Numbered from the stretch's first letter, positions 16,797 to 26,004 are shown. The stretch is 46,927 bases of DNA from Thalassospira alkalitolerans (GCF_002115745.1 NZ_JFKB01000025.1:1-46927); one strand, 5' to 3'. Program-made: numbers and translations. Notes: generated from the sequence alone by a model not told the origin.

Positions 16797-17372
16797 GTGA
16801 GCGGAATTTCCCTTGTCGCTGCCGGTGTGGCGGTCGTTCTGGTTCTGGTGCTTTTTGCGGTTGTTAAGATTTACAACCGTCTGGTCGCCCTGCGTCAAAG
16901 TACCCGCGAAGGATGGAGCGGCATCGACGTGCAACTTAAACGTCGTGCAAATCTGATCCCCAATATCGTTGAAACGGTCAAGGGATACGCATCGCACGAA
17001 AAGAATTTGTTCGAAGAAGTCACCCGGCTGCGTGCCGAAACCGGCATGATTGCATCCGATGATGCCGCCGGGCGTCAGGTGGTCGAAGGGCAGCTTTCAA
17101 ATGCGTTGATGCGTATCTTTGCCGTGGCCGAAAATTATCCTGAATTGCGCGCCGACAAGACATTCATCGAATTGCAAAGCACCCTTGCCGAACTTGAAGA
17201 TCAAATTCAAATGGTGCGACGTTATTACAACGGAACTGTGCGCGATCTGAATATCTCGGTGGAAACATTCCCCAATAATATCATTGCCAATATGTTCGGT
17301 TTCGCGACCGAAGAATATTACGAAGTTGAACAGGTCATCGACAAAGCCGTTCCCGACGTGAAGTTCAATTGA
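16797..17372 (+). CDS. lemA: LemA family protein
   Basis: This 191-residue protein has one N-terminal membrane segment (SLVAAGVAVVLVLVLFAVVKIYNRLV) and then the four-helix LemA domain with its phrases REGWSGIDVQLKRRANLIPNIVETVKGYASHE, RYYNGTVRDLN and FPNNIIANMFGF. The start is a GTG at 16797, preceded by AAGGACGG. A nearby ATG at 16792 hits a stop after two codons and cannot be used. LemA proteins are membrane anchored with most of the chain outside the cytoplasmic membrane in many models; the biochemical role is unknown. It is followed 22 nt later by a DUF2207 gene, a very common pairing. Confidence 0.94.
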   Translation: MSGISLVAAGVAVVLVLVLFAVVKIYNRLVALRQSTREGWSGIDVQLKRRANLIPNIVETVKGYASHEKNLFEEVTRLRAETGMIASDDAAGRQVVEGQLSNALMRIFAVAENYPELRADKTFIELQSTLAELEDQIQMVRRYYNGTVRDLNISVETFPNNIIANMFGFATEEYYEVEQVIDKAVPDVKFN

Positions 17373-17394
17373 TAGCGCGAAAAGGGCGGTGGTG

Positions 17395-19419
17395 ATGGCG
17401 ATGTTACACCGGTTGGCCTGTTTCCTGATGGGGCTGATTGTCATTCTGGTGCTTGGCAATCACGGTGCTGTCGCGCAATCAAATTCTGAACGGAATGAAC
17501 GCATAATATCCTTTGCGGCATATATTACCGTTCTTGAAAATGGCGATATCCGCGTGATCGAAAAGATCAAGGTCAATGCCACCGGTGACAAGATCAAGCG
17601 GGGCATTTATCGCGATATTCCCGTCATATCCCTTTCGCAATTCGGGCTTTATGACGTATCGGGTTTTGATATCGAATATCTGTTGCGCGATGACAAGGGC
17701 GAACCCTTTTTTACCAAAACATTCGGCCCCGGAATTCGCATTTATATCGGTGATCCCGATCATTTTATTACCAAGGGCGTTCATGCCTATGAAATTGCCT
17801 ATGTGATGTCGGGGCAACTTGGCCATGGCAACGGCCTTGATGAGTTGTATTGGAATGTTACCGGCAATGGTTGGGATTTGGGCATTGACGAGGCAACGGT
17901 TCACATCGAAGTCCCAACGGGCGCAACCATCGGACAGTTTTCGGCCTATACCGGGGCCGAGGGCCAAACCGAAAGCGATTATAAGGTTTTGGAAAATAGC
18001 GGCGGGGAACTTTGGCTTGCGACAACGGGCCGACTATCGCCGCGCGAAGGATTGACCATTGCAGTGTCCTGGCCCGAAGGATTTGTTCAGCATCCGGGGC
18101 TGACCGAACAATTGTTTAAATTGGCGACGGATAACCGGGGGCTGCTGGCCGGGGTTTTCGGGGTGATGATCCTGCTGGTTTATTTTGGGGCGGCATGGCA
18201 TCAGGTCGGGCGTGATCCCCGGGCTGAAACCGTTATTCCCCGGTTTGAACCGCCCAAAGGCATGTCACCCGCCATGGTTGGTTTTTTGTGGGGGCAGGGC
18301 AATGGCGGTGAAAGCTTTGTCACCAATGCCTTTGCCGTCATTCTGACAAGCCTTGCGACCAAACGGATTGTCACCATTCGTGTGACACCATTTAAAGAAT
18401 ACCAAATAGGCAAGGTGCAGGGCGACCGATCCGACCTGCCCGAAGAAGAAATCGATATGTATAATACGCTTTTGGGCAGTTCAAAGGCACCGGAAATAAC
18501 GATTGGCGATGGCTATCTTCCCCAAGTTAGAACCGCCCGCGATGGCATTGCGCGCCATTTCAACACCGATTTGCAAAACACCTATATCATCCGCAATGGC
18601 CGGGAATGGAAAACCGGCTGTGTGATCGGCCTTATGGCGATTATTGCGATACTGGTTCTGGACCCATCTGTTGGTATGGTTGATCTTGAATCCGCCTTGG
18701 TTGCTGGATTTTGCGGTGTGTTTGCATTCGGGGCCGGGATGATCTTGTTCAATATCTTTCGGCGGCTTTTGGCCAATTTTGGGGTTCGGCGCGGCGGTAA
18801 ACTCCCCGATGCGGTCAAGCTGGTTATTGTCAGCACAGTTGTTGCCGCCCCCGTTTTGGGTGTGATGGGGGGGCTGGTGAATACGGTTTCACCATTGGCC
18901 ATTTTCACAATCATTCTGATCATTATCATTTGCGGCACATTTTCGATTTGGCTCGAAGCCCCGACCAAAGCATTCCAGCAATTGCTTGGCCATATCGCGG
19001 GCTATCGTCGCTATCTGACGGTGGCCGAAGAAGACCGTTTGAATTTTGCCGGTGAAGAAAGTGAAATAACCGCTGCTTTGTTTGAAAAACATCTGCCCTA
19101 TGCCATGGCACTGGGCGTCGAAGACGTCTGGACCGACAAGTTCGAAGCCAGCCTGCGAAAACAGGCTGCAAACGTTGGCCCGGATGGTGATGCTGATCTT
19201 GATGGTGTAAGCCGCTATAACCCGACTTGGTATCGCGACACACGGGGCGATTGGCGCGGATTACGCAGTTTCTCAGCACAAAGCGTTGGACGGTTTAGCT
19301 CGGCGGCTGTTTCGTTTGGTGCGCCGGCCCCGGCCCCGGCAAAATCAATTGGATTTTCATCCTCTGGCGGGGGATTTTCCGGTGGTGGTCGCGGCGGCGG
19401 TGGTGGCGGTGGCTGGTAA
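17395..19419 (+). CDS. DUF2207 family membrane protein
   Basis: This protein of about 674 residues has an N-terminal signal (LACFLMGLIVILVLGNHGAVAQ) and an extracytoplasmic DUF2207 domain (ITVLENGDIRVIEKIKVNATGDKIKRGIYRDIP). A membrane helix follows near residue 255 (LLAGVFGVMILLVYFGAAW), then a cytoplasmic part, and three more helices around residues 410-530. It ends in a glycine-rich tail (SSGGGFSGGGRGGGGGGGW). This architecture is typical of DUF2207 proteins encoded next to LemA. The ATG at 17395 is chosen because AAAGGG lies about 8 nt upstream; a GTG at 17389 or an ATG at 17401 is also possible. The function of the pair is unknown; envelope maintenance is a guess from localisation. Confidence 0.9.
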   Translation: MAMLHRLACFLMGLIVILVLGNHGAVAQSNSERNERIISFAAYITVLENGDIRVIEKIKVNATGDKIKRGIYRDIPVISLSQFGLYDVSGFDIEYLLRDDKGEPFFTKTFGPGIRIYIGDPDHFITKGVHAYEIAYVMSGQLGHGNGLDELYWNVTGNGWDLGIDEATVHIEVPTGATIGQFSAYTGAEGQTESDYKVLENSGGELWLATTGRLSPREGLTIAVSWPEGFVQHPGLTEQLFKLATDNRGLLAGVFGVMILLVYFGAAWHQVGRDPRAETVIPRFEPPKGMSPAMVGFLWGQGNGGESFVTNAFAVILTSLATKRIVTIRVTPFKEYQIGKVQGDRSDLPEEEIDMYNTLLGSSKAPEITIGDGYLPQVRTARDGIARHFNTDLQNTYIIRNGREWKTGCVIGLMAIIAILVLDPSVGMVDLESALVAGFCGVFAFGAGMILFNIFRRLLANFGVRRGGKLPDAVKLVIVSTVVAAPVLGVMGGLVNTVSPLAIFTIILIIIICGTFSIWLEAPTKAFQQLLGHIAGYRRYLTVAEEDRLNFAGEESEITAALFEKHLPYAMALGVEDVWTDKFEASLRKQAANVGPDGDADLDGVSRYNPTWYRDTRGDWRGLRSFSAQSVGRFSSAAVSFGAPAPAPAKSIGFSSSGGGFSGGGRGGGGGGGW

Positions 19420-19433
19420 TGCACCATATGACA

Positions 19434-19457
19434 AAGGCCCCGCAATTGCGGGGCCTT
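19434..19457. terminator. Bidirectional terminator between DUF2207 and galM
   Basis: AAGGCCCCGCAA (19434-19445) and TTGCGGGGCCTT (19446-19457) form a perfect 24-bp palindrome between two convergent genes. The A and T flanks are short, but the stem is very GC-rich, so it probably ends both transcripts. Confidence 0.8.
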
Positions 19458-19463
19458 GTGCGA

Positions 19464-20435
19464 TTAACTAAATTCCCACTCGATCACATGCCGGTATGTT
19501 TCACCGGGATTAAGCCAGGCACTTGGAAAGTCCGGGCGATTTGGGGCGTCGGTGAAGGCCTGCGGTTCAAGCGCGATGCCAACGAATTTATCAAGGGCGG
19601 TGCCGTCTTTGGCGGTCATCGCATTGGTGAAATGCTGTGCCAGATAAAGCTGCAAACCGGGTTCGGTTGAAAACAGTTTAAAGCCCCGGCCGCTGTCGGG
19701 ATCGGTCAGGGTGGCAATCTGGCGCAAGTCGCCGCGTTGCCCGTTCAGGCAATAACTGTGATCAAACCCCTGATCGGCATGGGCCATGTTTTGTGCGATC
19801 TCGGACGGGTTCCTGAAATCATATCCAGTGCCGGTAACGTTTTGGCGCCCGGGCAAGGGGATCAGGCTGTCGTCAAGGCGAAGATAGGCATCCGCATCAA
19901 TTTGCAAGATGTGATTGGTTGCCGGTTTATCAAGGCGCCCCGACAGGTTCCAATAGGCATGATTGGTCATATTGACCGGGCAGGTTTGATCGCAGGTCGC
20001 CGTCATTTCAAGTCGCAGGCGGTTATCGGCGATGATGCTATAGGTCGCGGTGGCATCGAAATTTCCCGGATATCCCTGGTCGCCATCGGCACTGTGCAGG
20101 TCAAACCGAATGGCGGTTTTGCTGGTGTTCTGCACCTGCCAGTTGTGATCGTTAAATCCAATTTTGCCGCCATGCAGATGGGTTTTGCCTTCATTCGCAC
20201 TTAGCACGAATTCGGTCCCATCCGGGCTGGTATAGCGCGCATTGGCAATGCGTGATGCAAAACGACCGCAAATCGCCCCGATATAACTGTCCTGTGCTGC
20301 ATAGGCCGCGTCATCGGCAAGGCTGACGGTGATGTTGGTTTCTGTCCCGTCATCATTACGCAGCCACAGCTCGTGAAGGCGTGCGCCATAGGGCGATAGG
20401 ACAAGGCGCATTTTCGCCGTTTCAAGTTGCAACAT
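19464..20435 (-). CDS. galM: Aldose 1-epimerase (galactose mutarotase)
   Basis: This enzyme of 323 residues interconverts alpha and beta anomers of galactose and other aldoses. Family motifs are THLHGG (residues 85-90), the catalytic His159 in TNHAYWNLSG, FDHSYCLN (224-231) and the catalytic Glu290 in GIALEPQAF. I choose the ATG at 20435 because CAGGAAAA lies 8 nt upstream on the minus strand; the in-frame ATG at 20498 has no clear ribosome-binding site and would add 21 residues. The gene is divergent from the ytfQ-like transporter operon, consistent with a shared role in sugar uptake and oxidation by anomer-specific dehydrogenases. Confidence 0.93.
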   Translation of the reverse strand: MLQLETAKMRLVLSPYGARLHELWLRNDDGTETNITVSLADDAAYAAQDSYIGAICGRFASRIANARYTSPDGTEFVLSANEGKTHLHGGKIGFNDHNWQVQNTSKTAIRFDLHSADGDQGYPGNFDATATYSIIADNRLRLEMTATCDQTCPVNMTNHAYWNLSGRLDKPATNHILQIDADAYLRLDDSLIPLPGRQNVTGTGYDFRNPSEIAQNMAHADQGFDHSYCLNGQRGDLRQIATLTDPDSGRGFKLFSTEPGLQLYLAQHFTNAMTAKDGTALDKFVGIALEPQAFTDAPNRPDFPSAWLNPGETYRHVIEWEFS

Positions 20436-20601
20436 ATTGTCTTTTTCCTGTTTGGTTCCGGCCGGAACCGTGGCGACGATGGCGGGTTTGTTAATCATGG
20501 CGCAATGCTTCTGAAATCCCTGCTTCTTGTTGTTTTTGCTGCTTTTTTGGCTGTTGTCAACCGCGCTTTATACGCGAAAGACATGACCTTGATTTAGTCC
20601 G

Positions 20602-20630
20602 TTGAGTTATTTCAAATCATATTGTATTAC
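20602..20630 (+). promoter_or_regulatory. Predicted sigma-70-like promoter of the ytfQ operon
   Basis: TTGAGT (20602-20607), a 17-nt spacer and TATTAC (20625-20630) lie 42 nt before the ytfQ start codon. A CATAT-N9-ATATG dyad (20618-20636) overlaps the -10. Its half-sites resemble the CATAT/ATATG arms of the palindrome before the FadR-like gene at 26793, but the spacing differs. The assignment is by eye only. Confidence 0.5.
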
Positions 20631-20671
20631 TATATGGCTTTTGCAATAAAGCAGATTTTAGGGAGGAAATA

Positions 20672-21622
20672 ATGAAAAGTCTTAAGCAGTTTGCCGTCTC
20701 AGCCGCGGCCCTTGGTGTTGCGCTTGGTCTGTCATTTGCCGCACAGGCAGAAATGATGATCGGCTTCTCGCAGATTGGTTCTGAAAGTGGCTGGCGCACC
20801 TCGGAAACCGCATCGATCAAGGCCGAAGCCGAAAAACGCGGCATTGATTTGAAATTTTCCGATGCGCAGCAAAAACAGGAAAACCAGATCAAGGCCGTTC
20901 GGTCGTTTATCGCCCAAGGCGTTGATGGCATTCTTTTGGCCCCGGTGGTTGAAACCGGCTGGGATCAGGTTCTCAAAGAAGCCAAGGATGCCGGTATTCC
21001 GGTTGTTCTGGTTGATCGGGGCGTTGCCGCCGATGACAGTCTTTATCTGACCAAAGTGGCATCGGATTTCGTGGTTGAAGGTGCACTTGCCGCCGCATGG
21101 CTTGCGGCAGAAACCAATGCAGTTTGTGACGTTGTTGAATTGCAGGGGACTGTTGGTTCATCGGCGGCCAATGATCGCAAGGCCGGTTTTGAATCGGTTG
21201 TTGGCAATTTCCCGGCAATCAACATCATCCGGTCGCAATCAGGTGACTTTACCCGTTCAGGCGGCAAGGAAGTGATGGAAAGCTTCTTGAAAGCTGAAGA
21301 TGGCGGTAAAAACATCTGTGCGGTTTATGCCCATAATGATGACATGGCCCTTGGTGCGGTTCAGGCGATCAAGGAAGCTGGTCTGAAACCGGGTACAGAT
21401 ATCCTGATCGTATCGATTGATGCGGTTCCCGATATCTTTAAAGCGATGGCCGATGGCGATACCAATGCGACCATCGAATTGAACCCGCATTTGGGCGGGC
21501 CGTCGTTTGATGCGATTGCGGCGGCCAAAGAAGGCAAAGATGTGCCGAAATGGATCAAAGCCAATGGTCCGCTTTTCCTGCCTGATACGGCTGCCGAAGA
21601 ATACAAAATGCGCAGCAAGTAA
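20672..21622 (+). CDS. ytfQ: Sugar ABC transporter periplasmic binding protein, YtfQ (galactofuranose) type
   Basis: This 316-residue protein has a Sec signal peptide ending in AAQA near residue 26. It closely matches the YtfQ pattern: IGFSQIGSESGWRTSE, QQKQENQIKAVRSFIAQGVD, VVELQGTVGSSAANDRKAGFE, IIRSQSGDFTRSGGKEVMESF, CAVYAHNDDMALGAVQAIKEAGLKPG and FLPDTAAEEY. E. coli YtfQ binds galactofuranose; some homologues take up arabinose. The strong ribosome-binding site AGGGAGGAA precedes the ATG. It is the first gene of a four-gene importer operon, and a long hairpin follows it, which may raise its relative mRNA level. Confidence 0.95.
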   Translation: MKSLKQFAVSAAALGVALGLSFAAQAEMMIGFSQIGSESGWRTSETASIKAEAEKRGIDLKFSDAQQKQENQIKAVRSFIAQGVDGILLAPVVETGWDQVLKEAKDAGIPVVLVDRGVAADDSLYLTKVASDFVVEGALAAAWLAAETNAVCDVVELQGTVGSSAANDRKAGFESVVGNFPAINIIRSQSGDFTRSGGKEVMESFLKAEDGGKNICAVYAHNDDMALGAVQAIKEAGLKPGTDILIVSIDAVPDIFKAMADGDTNATIELNPHLGGPSFDAIAAAKEGKDVPKWIKANGPLFLPDTAAEEYKMRSK

Positions 21623-21681
21623 GGCCGTCTTGTTCTTTTGTCCGGGCAACACGGGCAGGGGATAAAGACAAATGTGTAAGG

Positions 21682-21722
21682 CCCGAACGCACCCTTGTCA
21701 TCGCACAAGCGGTGCGTTCGGG
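21682..21722 (+). other. Long intercistronic hairpin between ytfQ and ytfR
   Basis: CCCGAACGCACC (21682-21693) pairs perfectly with GGTGCGTTCGGG (21711-21722). The stem continues as CTTGT (21694-21698) with ACAAG (21705-21709) across a single bulged C, giving about 17 bp around a 6-nt loop. No U tract follows, so it is more likely an mRNA-stabilising or processing hairpin than a terminator. This is a known strategy for making binding protein in excess. Confidence 0.75.
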
Positions 21723-21784
21723 TACCTCTGGCCCGGAAAATCCGGGGACCGGATAAAAAAACATAGAGGGAGAGGCGCCTATCC

Positions 21785-23290
21785 ATGTCTGAACAGACGC
21801 AATCCGTGCTTTCGATCCGTGGGGCGGCCAAATTTTTCCCCGGCGTCAAAGCGTTGCAGGATGTCGATTTCGATTTGCAATCGGGTGAAATTCACGCGCT
21901 TTTGGGGGAAAACGGCGCGGGGAAATCGACCCTGATCAAGGTGATTACCGGGGTTCATCCGCGTGATGCCGGTTCGGTCACGCTTTCGGGCCGCGAAATC
22001 CATCCAAAACATCCAGGCGATGCGCAGGCGCTTGGTATTTCCACGGTTTATCAGGAAGTTAATCTGGTGCCGACGCTGTCGGTTGCCGAAAACCTGATGT
22101 TGGAACGCCAAACCTTGAAATTCGGGTTTATCGCGTGGAAAAAAACCGAAAGTGATGCCAAGGCCGCGCTTGATACGCTTGGCCTTGATATTGATGTTAA
22201 TCGGCCGCTGGGATCGTATTCGGTCGCGATCCAGCAATTGATTGCGATTGCACGCGCGGTGGCGCTTGATGCGCGGGTTTTGATCCTTGATGAACCAACC
22301 GCAAGCCTTGACGGCGAGGAAATCAAAACCCTGTTTCGCATCATGGGTGAATTGCGCGCCAAGGGGCTTGGCATTATTTTTGTCACTCATTTTCTGGATC
22401 AGGTTTACGCAATTACCGACCGCATCACGGTTTTGCGCAATGGCCGCTTGGTCGGCACCTTTGTCACCCGTGATTTGCCACAGATCGATTTGATCAATCA
22501 TATGCTGGGCCGTGAATTGGCCGAGGTCAGTTCGCACCGTCATCTTGATGAAAGCGGTTTTACCGGCAAGGGCCGCCAGATCCAGATTAAGAACCTTGGC
22601 AAAAAGCGCGTGCTTGAGCCGGTATCACTTGATCTTTCGGGCGGTGAAATCGTTGGTTTGGCCGGGCTTTTGGGATCGGGGCGGACGGAATTGTCCGAAT
22701 TGATTTTTGGCGCGACAAAGGCTGATAGCGGCTTGGTTTTCCTTGACGGGGAACCGGTGATGTTACGATCCCCGCGTCATGCAATCCGGGCCGGTTTCGG
22801 GTTGTGTCCCGAAGACCGCAAACAGGATGGCATTGTTGCCGAGCTTAGCGTGCGTGAAAACATCATGCTGGCCCTTCAGGGGCGGCGCGGATGGTTGCGC
22901 CCGATTGCGCGTGCCGAACAACAAAAAACCGCCGACGAGATGATCAAGGCGCTGGGGATTGCGACACCCGATAGTGAAAAACCGGTCGGGCAGTTAAGTG
23001 GTGGCAATCAGCAAAAAGTCATTCTGGCGCGCTGGCTGGTGTCCAAGCCGATCTTCCTGATTTTGGATGAACCGACACGCGGCATTGATGTTGGCGCGCA
23101 CGCCGATATCATCAAGCTGATCAAAGAGCTGTGTGACGAGGGGCTGGCATTGCTGGTCGCGTCAAGCGAGCTTGATGAAATCGTCGCCTTTGCCGACCGT
23201 GTGGCGGTGATGCGGGATCGTGAAAAGGTTTCCGAACTTACGGGTGCTGATATCACCCAGGATAAAATCATCGCGGCGATTGCCCAATGA
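21785..23290 (+). CDS. ytfR: Sugar ABC transporter double ATPase, YtfR type
   Basis: This 501-residue protein has two ABC domains, as in RbsA, MglA and YtfR. The first has Walker A GENGAGKST (41-49), a degenerate signature (SVAIQQLIAIARAVA) and Walker B LILDEPTASLD. The second has the degenerate P-loop GLLGSGRTE usual for this class, the signature LSGGNQQKVILARWL and ILDEPTRGIDVG. It energises the two permeases that follow. The gene starts 162 nt after ytfQ, after a hairpin, with GGGAGAGG upstream of the ATG. Its stop overlaps the start of ytfT. Confidence 0.95.
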   Translation: MSEQTQSVLSIRGAAKFFPGVKALQDVDFDLQSGEIHALLGENGAGKSTLIKVITGVHPRDAGSVTLSGREIHPKHPGDAQALGISTVYQEVNLVPTLSVAENLMLERQTLKFGFIAWKKTESDAKAALDTLGLDIDVNRPLGSYSVAIQQLIAIARAVALDARVLILDEPTASLDGEEIKTLFRIMGELRAKGLGIIFVTHFLDQVYAITDRITVLRNGRLVGTFVTRDLPQIDLINHMLGRELAEVSSHRHLDESGFTGKGRQIQIKNLGKKRVLEPVSLDLSGGEIVGLAGLLGSGRTELSELIFGATKADSGLVFLDGEPVMLRSPRHAIRAGFGLCPEDRKQDGIVAELSVRENIMLALQGRRGWLRPIARAEQQKTADEMIKALGIATPDSEKPVGQLSGGNQQKVILARWLVSKPIFLILDEPTRGIDVGAHADIIKLIKELCDEGLALLVASSELDEIVAFADRVAVMRDREKVSELTGADITQDKIIAAIAQ

Positions 23291-24354
23291 CCAGCTTGCA
23301 AAACAAAAACAAATTACGCGAAAGCAGCACCATGTCCATGTCTGCATCTTCTTTGATTAGCCGGCAATGGTTTGGCCCGGTCGCGGCACTTGTGCTGATT
23401 ATCATCGGCATCGGAATCATATCACCGGACTTTTTCAATATTCGTATTGTTGACGGGCATCTGTATGGATCGCTGGTTGATGTGGTGCATCGCGGGGCGT
23501 CAACCGCCCTTGTTGCGGTGGGGATGGCGGTTGTTATCGGCACACGCGGGATTGATCTTTCGGTCGGGTCGGTGATTGCGATTTCCGGGGCCACCATGGC
23601 GGTTCTGATCCGCGATACCGATCTGCATCCGGCGATTATCATTCTGGCCGCCCTTGGGGCCGGGGTTTTGTGCGGGCTGTGGAACGGGCTTTTGGTGGCC
23701 TATCTTGATATCCAGCCGATCATTGCTACCCTGATTTTGATGGTGGCCGGGCGGGGCATCGCACAGATGATCACCGGTGGCCAAATCGTGACCTTCCACG
23801 GTGCGTTTTTCGAAGGCATCGGCAGTGGCTATATCCTTGGCATTCCCTGGCGGGTGATCATTGCGGCGGCGGTTATTGGCATTCTCTATGCCGTGATGCG
23901 CAAAACGGCCCTTGGTTTGTTTGTTGAATCGGTTGGCGGCAATGCCCGCGCCAGCCGGTTGGCGGGCATTGATGCCCGCGGGATCAAGCTTTTGGCCTAT
24001 GCGATTTCGGGGCTGTGTTCGGCCTTTGCCGGGATCATTATTGCGGCTGATATTCGCGGCGCGGATGCCAATAATGCCGGGCTGTGGCTTGAACTGGATG
24101 CGATTTTGGCGGTTGTCATCGGCGGGGCATCACTGATGGGCGGGCGGTTCTTCCTTGGCATGACTGTGATCGGGGTTTTGATCATTCAAGCACTTAGCAC
24201 GGGGATTTTGCTGTCGGGGTTGCCGTCGCAATACACGTTGATCGTCAAGGCCGGGGTGGTGATGGTGGTTTTGCTGGTGCAGGCACCGAAATCACGTGAG
24301 TTGATTGGCACGGCGTGGGGTAAGTTGATGCGGGGAAAATCCAATGAAAATTAA
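23287..24354 (+). CDS. ytfT: Sugar ABC transporter permease, YtfT type
   Basis: This 355-residue membrane protein of the BPD_transp_2 (ribose/galactose) family has about ten hydrophobic segments. The conserved phrase VAVGMAVVIGTRGIDLSVGSVIAISGA lies near residues 75-100, with GGNARASRLAGIDARGIKLLAYAISGLCSAFAG further on. I use the ATG that overlaps the ytfR stop (ATGA). Later ATGs at 23332 and 23338 are possible and would remove a short polar N-terminus. It pairs with YjfF, whose start overlaps its end by 11 nt. Confidence 0.93.
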   Translation: MTSLQNKNKLRESSTMSMSASSLISRQWFGPVAALVLIIIGIGIISPDFFNIRIVDGHLYGSLVDVVHRGASTALVAVGMAVVIGTRGIDLSVGSVIAISGATMAVLIRDTDLHPAIIILAALGAGVLCGLWNGLLVAYLDIQPIIATLILMVAGRGIAQMITGGQIVTFHGAFFEGIGSGYILGIPWRVIIAAAVIGILYAVMRKTALGLFVESVGGNARASRLAGIDARGIKLLAYAISGLCSAFAGIIIAADIRGADANNAGLWLELDAILAVVIGGASLMGGRFFLGMTVIGVLIIQALSTGILLSGLPSQYTLIVKAGVVMVVLLVQAPKSRELIGTAWGKLMRGKSNEN

Positions 24355-25321
24355 TGAACGCTATTACCCGCTTTTGGCGACGCTGGCGGTTTTGGTGCTG
24401 CTGTATGGTTACGGCATTGTCGAACACCGGGCGTTTTCAGATACTTATGTTCTGGGCGCACTTCTGACCGATAATGCGTTTTTGATCATTACTGCCGTTG
24501 GCATGACCTTTGTCATTCTGTCGGGCGGGATTGATCTTTCAGTCGGCTCGATGATTGCCTTTGTTGGTGTTCTGATGGCCGAACTTGTGACCGGATTTGG
24601 CCTGCATCCGTTGATTGCTGTGGTGATTTCGATGGCGGTGGGCACGGCATTTGGCGCGTTTATGGGGCTGATCATCGCCAAATTCGATATTCAGCCGTTT
24701 ATCATCACGCTGGCCGGGATGTTTTTCCTGCGCGGGATGTGCTTCCTGATTAATCTTGATTCCGTGCCGATTGATCATCCATTCGTGTCGGATTTCGGCG
24801 GGTTTAAAATTCCACTGCCCGGTCGTGGCTGGATCAGTGCGGCGGCTCTTTTGATGTTGATCACCGTGATTGCCGGGGTTGTGATTGCGCATTACACCCG
24901 GTTCGGGCGCAATGTTTATGCCATTGGCGGCGACCGGCAATCGGCGGAATTACTCGGTATTCCGGTGCATGGCACAATCATTCGGGTTTACACTTTATCG
25001 GGGTTTTTCAGTGCTTTGGCCGGTGTTGTTTTTGCGTTTTACACCGCATCGGCTTATCCACTGGCAGCGGTCGGGGTGGAGCTTGACGCGATTGCCGCCG
25101 TGGTGATTGGCGGAACGCTTTTGACCGGGGGGATGGGCTTTGTTGTCGGCACGTTCTTTGGCGGGATTATCATGGGGGTGATCCAGACCCTGATTGCGTT
25201 TGACGGGTCGCTTAATAGCTGGTGGACCAAGATCATGATCGGCGCACTTTTGTTTGGTTTTATCGTGCTGCAACGCCTGATCACCCGGTCATTTTCGGGG
25301 ATGCGCGCCGGGGCAACATGA
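24344..25321 (+). CDS. yjfF: Sugar ABC transporter permease, YjfF type
   Basis: This 325-residue membrane protein of the same permease family contains AVGMTFVILSGGIDLSVGSMIAFVGV, FDIQPFIITLAGMFFLRG and AIGGDRQSAELLGIPVHGTIIRVYTLSG. It completes a ytfQ-ytfR-ytfT-yjfF importer in the E. coli gene order. The overlap with ytfT indicates translational coupling. No clear terminator follows; the next 650 nt have no convincing gene. Confidence 0.94.
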   Translation: MKINERYYPLLATLAVLVLLYGYGIVEHRAFSDTYVLGALLTDNAFLIITAVGMTFVILSGGIDLSVGSMIAFVGVLMAELVTGFGLHPLIAVVISMAVGTAFGAFMGLIIAKFDIQPFIITLAGMFFLRGMCFLINLDSVPIDHPFVSDFGGFKIPLPGRGWISAAALLMLITVIAGVVIAHYTRFGRNVYAIGGDRQSAELLGIPVHGTIIRVYTLSGFFSALAGVVFAFYTASAYPLAAVGVELDAIAAVVIGGTLLTGGMGFVVGTFFGGIIMGVIQTLIAFDGSLNSWWTKIMIGALLFGFIVLQRLITRSFSGMRAGAT

Positions 25322-25905
25322 CGGGATTATCGCGCAGAAAGTAGCCGTTTTTAGCGGTTTTTGTGAATGGGGCAGCAGCTTGAATCGTTACGCCTTTTCT
25401 TGATTTGGTCTTGCTTTGGTCTTGTTGTGTGCGGGACTGCGAGTGTGCGGTTTGGTCACTTGGGCCTGCGGGTTTTGAGGCCGGATTGAGCCTGTTTGGC
25501 GGGGTGTTTCGGGGGTGAAATTTGCGTGTTTTTGGGTGAGTTTCCGGGCCTGATTTAGTCTGTCAGGAAGCTGATTTTCTGTCCCGGAAACAGGTCGGAA
25601 AGTCGATCTTGCGGGGGTGTTTTTGAGGGGTAATCGGGGGTGTGGTTATTAACTTAAAATACGCAATGGTAAGAATTATTCATTTTTGGTGAGTAATGGG
25701 GGGTTTGTTTACTGCGCCGGGCGGGGGTGCTGGGCGGTGCCGGATTTCGGGGCTGTTTTAAATGGTATGAGGATAGCAAAACGGGGCGGCCAAATTGGCT
25801 GCCCCGGATCGGTTTTTGGAGTGGTCAAACGTTCGGATCGGTTTTGGTGCCATCAGGTGTATCGAAAACGTTACAGCCTGATCTGTGGCCCGTTCATCTA
25901 TCGCC
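25322..25905. other. Gene-free interval after the sugar importer
   Basis: No credible coding region is seen here. The frames open in 25686-26143 lack a good ribosome-binding site, run into the convergent regulator gene and have no recognisable domain. The sequence is G- and T-rich on the plus strand (long runs such as GGGGTGTTTTTGAGGGGTAATCGGGGGTGTGG), unlike its neighbours. The words GGATCGGTTTT recur at about 25808 and 25837. It may be eroded sequence. Confidence 0.6.
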
Positions 25906-26004
25906 GGATCATCTTAACCCGGATCAAAGCTTGATCATCCCCAGTCAGATCATCCCCAGTCAGATCATCTCAAACCGGATCAAAGCCCGATCACATCCCA
26001 GTCA
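25906..26004. repeat. Imperfect 42-bp direct repeat covering the 3' end of the FadR-like gene
   Basis: The block 25963-26004 includes the last codons of the regulator gene on the minus strand. It is repeated with small changes at 25906-25947: both contain GATCATCT, then CCGGATCAAAGC, then a GATCA..CCCAGTCA ending. An extra partial unit (AGATCATCCCCAGTC) lies at 25947-25961. This looks like a tandem duplication of the end of the gene. Confidence 0.75.

Noticed and set aside
20618..20636. CATAT-N9-ATATG as a proven second operator of the FadR-like regulator
   Set aside because: The spacing differs from the perfect dyad at 26793-26809, so it is kept only as a hint.
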